Assembly: GCA_009838645.1 (NCBI GenBank)
Contig: VXRC01000018.1
Location: 1-35,803 of the forward strand
Direction of reading: 5' to 3'
DNA from: Gemmatimonadota bacterium
GTDB lineage: Bacteria > JAAXHH01
Length of the DNA: 35,803 nt
Position 1 is the first letter of the stretch, and each line of letters starts with the position of its first letter. Position numbers and translations under genes: made by a program. This document shows positions 31,888 through 35,803 of this stretch, in pieces. The notes beneath the pieces were generated by a model. The model saw only the letters and a program-made list of their open reading frames with translations. It did not search any database and was not told where the DNA came from.

Positions 31888-31916
31888 AACATAGCCGACA
31901 GGCCCTCCCGAGTCAA
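31888..31916 (-). promoter_or_regulatory. promoter abutting the 30932-31879 gene (leaderless candidate)
   Basis: On the minus strand TTGACT (31916-31911) and TATGTT (31893-31888) have a 17-base spacer, and the -10 ends only 8 bases before ATG 31879. Transcription would begin at or next to the A of the start codon. Confidence 0.45.
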
Positions 31917-31960
31917 AGGAAAAGGCGGTGCGCCGGCCCACGGGAGAAGCCAAAAAACGG

Positions 31961-31989
31961 TTGACAGGACGGGCCTCGCAGGATAGAAT
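31961..31989 (+). promoter_or_regulatory. sigma70-type promoter for the AAA+ ATPase gene
   Basis: A perfect TTGACA (31961-31966), a 17-base spacer and TAGAAT (31984-31989), leaving a leader of about 70 bases to ATG 32067. Divergent from the preceding promoter. Confidence 0.65.
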
Positions 31990-32066
31990 CCGTCGACTGT
32001 CGGAAGGGAAATCCACGCCACGGATCCTCCCCTCGAATCCATCCCTTTCAGGACGCCCGGGAGCAC

Positions 32067-33524
32067 ATGGACTACACCGCTGCAACGACCATCGGTGCGC
32101 TGCGCGGAATGGGATATCCGCAACGGACCGTCAAGGACGAGATGCGGGACAACCTGATGGTCAAACTTGCCCGCGGCGAGCCAGTCTTTCCCGGCATCGT
32201 CGGATACGACAAGACCGTCATCCCCGAACTGGTCAACGCGATCCTGTCCCGGCACGACTTCATTCTCCTCGGGCTGCGGGGACAGGCGAAGACCCGCATC
32301 CTGAGAGCCCTGGCCACGCTACTCGACGAGTACCTGCCCGTGATCGCGGGTTGCGAGATCAACAGTTCGCCCTATGCGCCCGTCAGCCGACGCGCCCGGG
32401 ACCTCGTGTCCGAACACGGTGACGACACCCCCATCGAATGGATCGGCCGGTCGCGGCGTTACGGCGAGAAGCTCGCCACACCCGACGTGACCATTTCCGA
32501 CCTGATCGGCGACATCGATCCCATCAAGGCGGCCTCCCAGCGGCTTCACTACGCCCACGAGGGCGTGATCCACTTCGGCATCATCCCGAGGATGAACCGT
32601 GGCGTTTTCGCCGTGAACGAACTGCCCGACCTGCAGCCCCGCATCCAGGTCGGCCTGCTGAACATCATGGAGGAGAAGGACATCCAGATCCGGGGATTCC
32701 CGGTGCGGATTCCCCTGGACGTGATGATCGTCTTCTCGGCGAACCCGGAAGACTATACCAATCGCGGGACCATCATCACACCGCTCAAGGACCGGATCGA
32801 TTCGCAGATTCTGACCCATTATCCCGTCAGCCGCGAATACGCCATGGCCATCACCGACCAGGAGGCCTGGACCGAGCGGTCCGGCGGCGTGCGGATCGAC
32901 ATGCCGTCCTTCCTGCGCGAAACGGTGGAGGAGATCGCCTTCCAGGCCCGGAGCAGCGAGTTCATCGACCAGACCTCCGGCGTAAGCACGCGCATGACCA
33001 TCGCCGCCATGGAAAACCTGGTCAGCCAGGTCGAAAAGCGATGCATCCTGCAGGGCAAGCGGTCCGCCGTGCCCCGCATGTGCGATCTGTCCGCCGTGAT
33101 CCCGGCGATGACCGGCAAGCTGGAACTCGTGTACGAGGGCGAGCAGGAAGGCGAGGTCAAAGTGGCCGAAGCGCTGATCGGCCGGGCCGTGAAGGAAGTC
33201 TTCGGACACTACTTCCCCGCGGCCTTCGGCGAAGATGATGAACGCGACGCGTGCTACCGGGAAGTCCTCGCCTGGTTCGAAGAAGGACAGACGGTCGAGA
33301 TTTCGGACACCATGGACGACAAATCCTATTATGGCGCGCTGAACGGCGTCGACGGGTTGCGGAAGCTGGCCGGCCGGCACGTCCGGACGGAAAACCGGGT
33401 GGAACTGTCCGTTGCCATGGAGTTCCTGCTCGAGGGCCTGCACCAGCATTCGAGGATCAGCAAGAGCGTCGCCGACGGCCGACGATCCTACAGCGATATG
33501 ATGGGCAGCCTGTTCGAACGCTGA
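32067..33524 (+). CDS. MoxR/magnesium-chelatase-like AAA+ ATPase
   Basis: A 485-residue cytoplasmic AAA+ ATPase. Walker A is GLRGQAKT (about 69-76), the G-x-x-G-x-A-K-T form typical of MoxR and chelatase ATPases; Walker B/metal motif is GVFAVNELPDL (about 178), and a sensor-1 Asn sits in IVFSANPEDYTNRG. A C-terminal helical region (about 330-485) follows. MoxR-type ATPases usually act with a VWA-domain protein to remodel or insert metals into a client, and the partner gene is generally adjacent; none follows here, where thrS begins at 33666. ATG 32067 has GGGAG 5-6 bases upstream. Confidence 0.85.
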   Translation: MDYTAATTIGALRGMGYPQRTVKDEMRDNLMVKLARGEPVFPGIVGYDKTVIPELVNAILSRHDFILLGLRGQAKTRILRALATLLDEYLPVIAGCEINSSPYAPVSRRARDLVSEHGDDTPIEWIGRSRRYGEKLATPDVTISDLIGDIDPIKAASQRLHYAHEGVIHFGIIPRMNRGVFAVNELPDLQPRIQVGLLNIMEEKDIQIRGFPVRIPLDVMIVFSANPEDYTNRGTIITPLKDRIDSQILTHYPVSREYAMAITDQEAWTERSGGVRIDMPSFLRETVEEIAFQARSSEFIDQTSGVSTRMTIAAMENLVSQVEKRCILQGKRSAVPRMCDLSAVIPAMTGKLELVYEGEQEGEVKVAEALIGRAVKEVFGHYFPAAFGEDDERDACYREVLAWFEEGQTVEISDTMDDKSYYGALNGVDGLRKLAGRHVRTENRVELSVAMEFLLEGLHQHSRISKSVADGRRSYSDMMGSLFER

Positions 33525-33550
33525 GGGGATTTCCGGGCCAGGTAAATCTG

Positions 33551-33579
33551 TTGACAAATCCCGGTGCGAGCTTTATTTT
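33551..33579 (+). promoter_or_regulatory. sigma70-type promoter for thrS
   Basis: A perfect TTGACA (33551-33556), a 17-base spacer and TATTTT (33574-33579) within a T-rich run. The leader to the TTG start would be about 80 bases. Confidence 0.65.
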
Positions 33580-33665
33580 TTTTTGTTTGTCCGGTAGGTA
33601 GAAAGGCCTTGTGGAATCGGGAGGTCCGGCCTGGAATAGCTGTGGATCAACGCAGGAGTCAGTCA

Positions 33666-35609
33666 TTGAAAAACGTCAGGATCACACTTCCCGACGGCGG
33701 TCAGATCGAAATGGAGCAGGGGGCGACGGTCATGGACGCCGTGGCGCGCATTGGTCCCGGTCTGGGCAAAGCGGCGCTCGCGGCCAAGATCGACGGCGAC
33801 CAGGTCGACCTGGACCACCGGCTGGACGGGGACGCCGCCCTGGAGGTGCTGACCTTCAGCAATCCCGAGGGCCGGGAGGTGTACTGGCACAGCACGACGC
33901 ACCTGATGGCCCAGGCCACCAAGGAGCTGTTCCCCGAAGCGCAACTGACCATCGGTCCGCCGATCGAAGAGGGATTCTACTACGACTTCGACAAGCCGGA
34001 GCCGTTCACGACCGATGATCTCGAGCGCATCGAGGGCCGCATGGTCGAGCTGTCCCGGGCGGACATGCCCATCCGGCGCCGCGAGCTCTCCCGCGAGGAT
34101 GCCCGCGCCCTGTTCACCGAACGGGGCGAGTCCTACAAGGTCGAGATGATTGACGACCTCGAGGCGGACGAGGTGATCAGCATCTACGAGCAGGGGGATT
34201 TCATCGACCTCTGCCGGGGCCCGCACATCCCGTCGACCGGAAAGATCAAGGCCTTCAAGCTGCTCAGCGTCGCGGCCGCCTACTGGCACGGGGACGAGAA
34301 CAACCAGAGCCTGCAGCGGATATACGGCGTGTCCTATCCCCGCAGAAAGGACCTGGACGAGTACCTGGAACGGCGCGCCGAGGCCGAACGGAGGGACCAC
34401 CGCAAGCTGGGCAGACAACTCGGGCTGTTCATGTTCCATCCCTATGCGCCGGCGTCGCCCTTCTTCTTCCCAAAAGGCGCCCGGGTCTATAATGCCCTGA
34501 CCGACTACGTGCGCGATCTATACAAGAAGCACGGGTACGACGAAGTCATCACTCCACTGATCTACGAAGCCGGGCTGTGGAAGACCTCCGGCCATTACGA
34601 GCATTTCTGGGACGAGATGTTCACCATAGACGCCGACGACCGGGAATACGCGCCCAAGCCGATGAACTGTCCCAGCCACTGCCTCATGTATGCGGCGGGC
34701 CACCATTCCTACCGCGATCTGCCCATCCGGTACGCCGATTTCGCCCGGTTGCACCGGCACGAGCGTTCCGGGGTGACGGCCGGCCTGATGCGGGTGCGTT
34801 CCTTTTCGCAGGACGACGCCCACATCTTCTGCCGCCCCGACCAGATCCGCGACGAAATCGACGATTTCATCAGGATGCTGTCAGACGCCTACACTACGCT
34901 GGGTTTCGAGGACACCGTCATCTACCTGTCCACGCGATCGGACAAGCGCGCCGGTTCGGACGAGCTCTGGGACCAGGCGGAGGAGACCCTTTCCAGCGTG
35001 CTGGACAGCCTGGGGGTCGACTACGAGGTGGCGCCCGGCGAAGCGGCCTTCTACGGACCCAAAGTGGATTTCTTCGTGAAGGACGCCCTGCAACGCCCCT
35101 GGCAGCTGGGTACGTGCCAGCTTGATTTCAACATGCCGGAGCTCTTCGACCTGGAATACGTCACCGAATCCGGCAAGACCGCCCGGCCCGTCATGATCCA
35201 CCGCGCCATACTCGGCAGCCTGGAACGGTTCCTCGGCGTGTACATCGAGCACTGCGCCGGCGCGTTCCCGACCTGGCTGGCGCCGGTTCAGGCGGTCGTG
35301 ATCGGCATATCGGAACACCAGACCCATTATGTCCACGGTGTGGCGCGCAGGCTCGAAGACGCGGGGATCCGGGTCGAGATGGACGTGAGAAACCAGAAAG
35401 TCGGGTACAAGATCCGTGAGGCGGAGACGAAGAAGATCCCCTTCATGGCCATTGCCGGGGCCCGCGAGATGGCGGCAGGCGACGTGTCCGTACGCCGCCA
35501 CGGCAGGGGCGACCAGGGGAACATGCCGGTGGAAGCCCTGATCGGCGCGGTGAAAGAAGAAATCGACCGGACCGTCCGGACAAGCCGGACCGTCCAGGCG
35601 GCGGATTGA
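33666..35609 (+). CDS. thrS: threonyl-tRNA synthetase
   Basis: A 647-residue class II synthetase that charges tRNA-Thr. Domains in order: TGS (about 1-62, [13 protein letters not shown]), editing/SAD domain (about 63-225, [16 protein letters not shown], motif [13 protein letters not shown]), catalytic core (about 245-535, zinc ligands in [12 protein letters not shown], motif 2 [20 protein letters not shown], motif 3 [18 protein letters not shown]) and anticodon-binding domain (about 540-640). The start is TTG 33666, with AGGAG 7 bases upstream; that start gives the canonical N-terminus, and a longer reading from 33564 overlaps the promoter. infC follows 31 bases after the stop, as in E. coli. 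Confidence 0.96.
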   Translation: MKNVRITLPDGGQIEMEQGATVMDAVARIGPGLGKAALAAKIDGDQVDLDHRLDGDAALEVLTFSNPEGREVYWHSTTHLMAQATKELFPEAQLTIGPPIEEGFYYDFDKPEPFTTDDLERIEGRMVELSRADMPIRRRELSREDARALFTERGESYKVEMIDDLEADEVISIYEQGDFIDLCRGPHIPSTGKIKAFKLLSVAAAYWHGDENNQSLQRIYGVSYPRRKDLDEYLERRAEAERRDHRKLGRQLGLFMFHPYAPASPFFFPKGARVYNALTDYVRDLYKKHGYDEVITPLIYEAGLWKTSGHYEHFWDEMFTIDADDREYAPKPMNCPSHCLMYAAGHHSYRDLPIRYADFARLHRHERSGVTAGLMRVRSFSQDDAHIFCRPDQIRDEIDDFIRMLSDAYTTLGFEDTVIYLSTRSDKRAGSDELWDQAEETLSSVLDSLGVDYEVAPGEAAFYGPKVDFFVKDALQRPWQLGTCQLDFNMPELFDLEYVTESGKTARPVMIHRAILGSLERFLGVYIEHCAGAFPTWLAPVQAVVIGISEHQTHYVHGVARRLEDAGIRVEMDVRNQKVGYKIREAETKKIPFMAIAGAREMAAGDVSVRRHGRGDQGNMPVEALIGAVKEEIDRTVRTSRTVQAAD

Positions 35610-35640
35610 ATCAAATTCACAAGGATCCGGGAGGAAAGCC

Positions 35641-35803
35641 ATTCAAAAGAGAACCGTCAGAGTCAACGGAATGATTCGCGTGCCCCAGGTGCGGGTAATC
35701 AGCGCGGAAGGCGAGCAGGTCGGCATCATGGAGACCAGGGAGGCCATGCAGCTTGCGTCCGGCGCCGACCTCGACCTCGTGGAAGTGTCGCCCGATGCCC
35801 GCC
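35641..35803 (+). CDS. infC: translation initiation factor IF-3, N-terminal part (cut by window edge)
   Basis: Only the first 54 residues are present. IF-3 binds the 30S subunit and checks the start codon. The predicted product ([19 protein letters not shown], then [16 protein letters not shown] and [10 protein letters not shown]) matches the IF-3 N-terminal domain. There is no ATG/GTG/TTG in frame before 35671, and starting there would remove the conserved RVNG-x-IR segment. GGGAGG (35629-35634) sits 6 bases before ATT 35641, so ATT is the start, the rare codon through which E. coli IF-3 represses its own synthesis. It lies 31 bases after thrS. Confidence 0.85.
   Translation, partial: MQKRTVRVNGMIRVPQVRVISAEGEQVGIMETREAMQLASGADLDLVEVSPDAR

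Noticed and set aside
32319-33557. 412-codon minus-strand open frame opposite the AAA+ gene
   Set aside because: Shadow frame; composition and absence of motifs do not support coding.

Overview
The window looks like chromosomal DNA from a GC-rich, Gram-negative, probably uncultivated bacterium. Evidence for a diderm envelope is an ExbB-ExbD-ExbD-TonB operon, an MlaE/MlaD lipid transporter and an MCE protein, lipoprotein and signal-peptide proteins, and a class A PBP. The mix of PhyH dioxygenase, hydroxyacid dehydrogenase, sialidase-like propeller, PIG-L deacetylase, separate-subunit methylmalonyl-CoA mutase and K+-type membrane pyrophosphatase would suit a Latescibacterota/Gemmatimonadota/Poribacteria-like lineage, but that is inference from gene content only. 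No rRNA, CRISPR array, transposase or phage gene was seen.

Layout. 1-481 has no convincing gene; it holds a bidirectional terminator and a tight cluster of four DnaA-box-like 9-mers (398-462), a possible replication-origin or DnaA-control site. A minus-strand hydroxyacid dehydrogenase (482-1507) is followed by a long run of almost exclusively plus-strand genes up to 24.6 kb: a heptad-repeat membrane protein, a secreted PIG-L deacetylase, an HD-domain protein, a small tandem family of membrane/coiled-coil proteins (one copy decayed), and methylmalonyl-CoA mutase catalytic subunit plus epimerase (6.2-8.4 kb).

8.67-14.62 kb forms a coherent envelope module: small two-TM protein, PstS-like lipoprotein, secreted TPR protein, ExbB, two ExbDs and TonB, closed by a strong terminator. 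Then come hppA, mlaE-mlaD (no ATPase gene between them), an O-methyltransferase, a PfkB sugar kinase, a minus-strand acidic repeat protein, a SAM methyltransferase overlapping a SAM hydroxide adenosyltransferase, and acs. Mutase, epimerase, acetyl-CoA synthetase and pyrophosphatase fit together as propionate/acetate metabolism with recovery of the PPi released by acyl-CoA synthetases.

24.6-27.4 kb is a minus-strand operon (propeller protein, PhyH dioxygenase, SDR). Two tRNA genes (Gly-GCC, Cys-GCA) follow on the minus strand, then a small conserved-looking protein, a minus-strand pair (membrane protein of unknown function, PBP1A), a MoxR-type AAA+ ATPase, thrS and the start of infC. infC appears to use an ATT start codon as in E. 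coli, and thrS a TTG. Several sigma70-type promoters with 17-bp spacers are readable by eye, so primary sigma-factor promoters here resemble the E. coli consensus.
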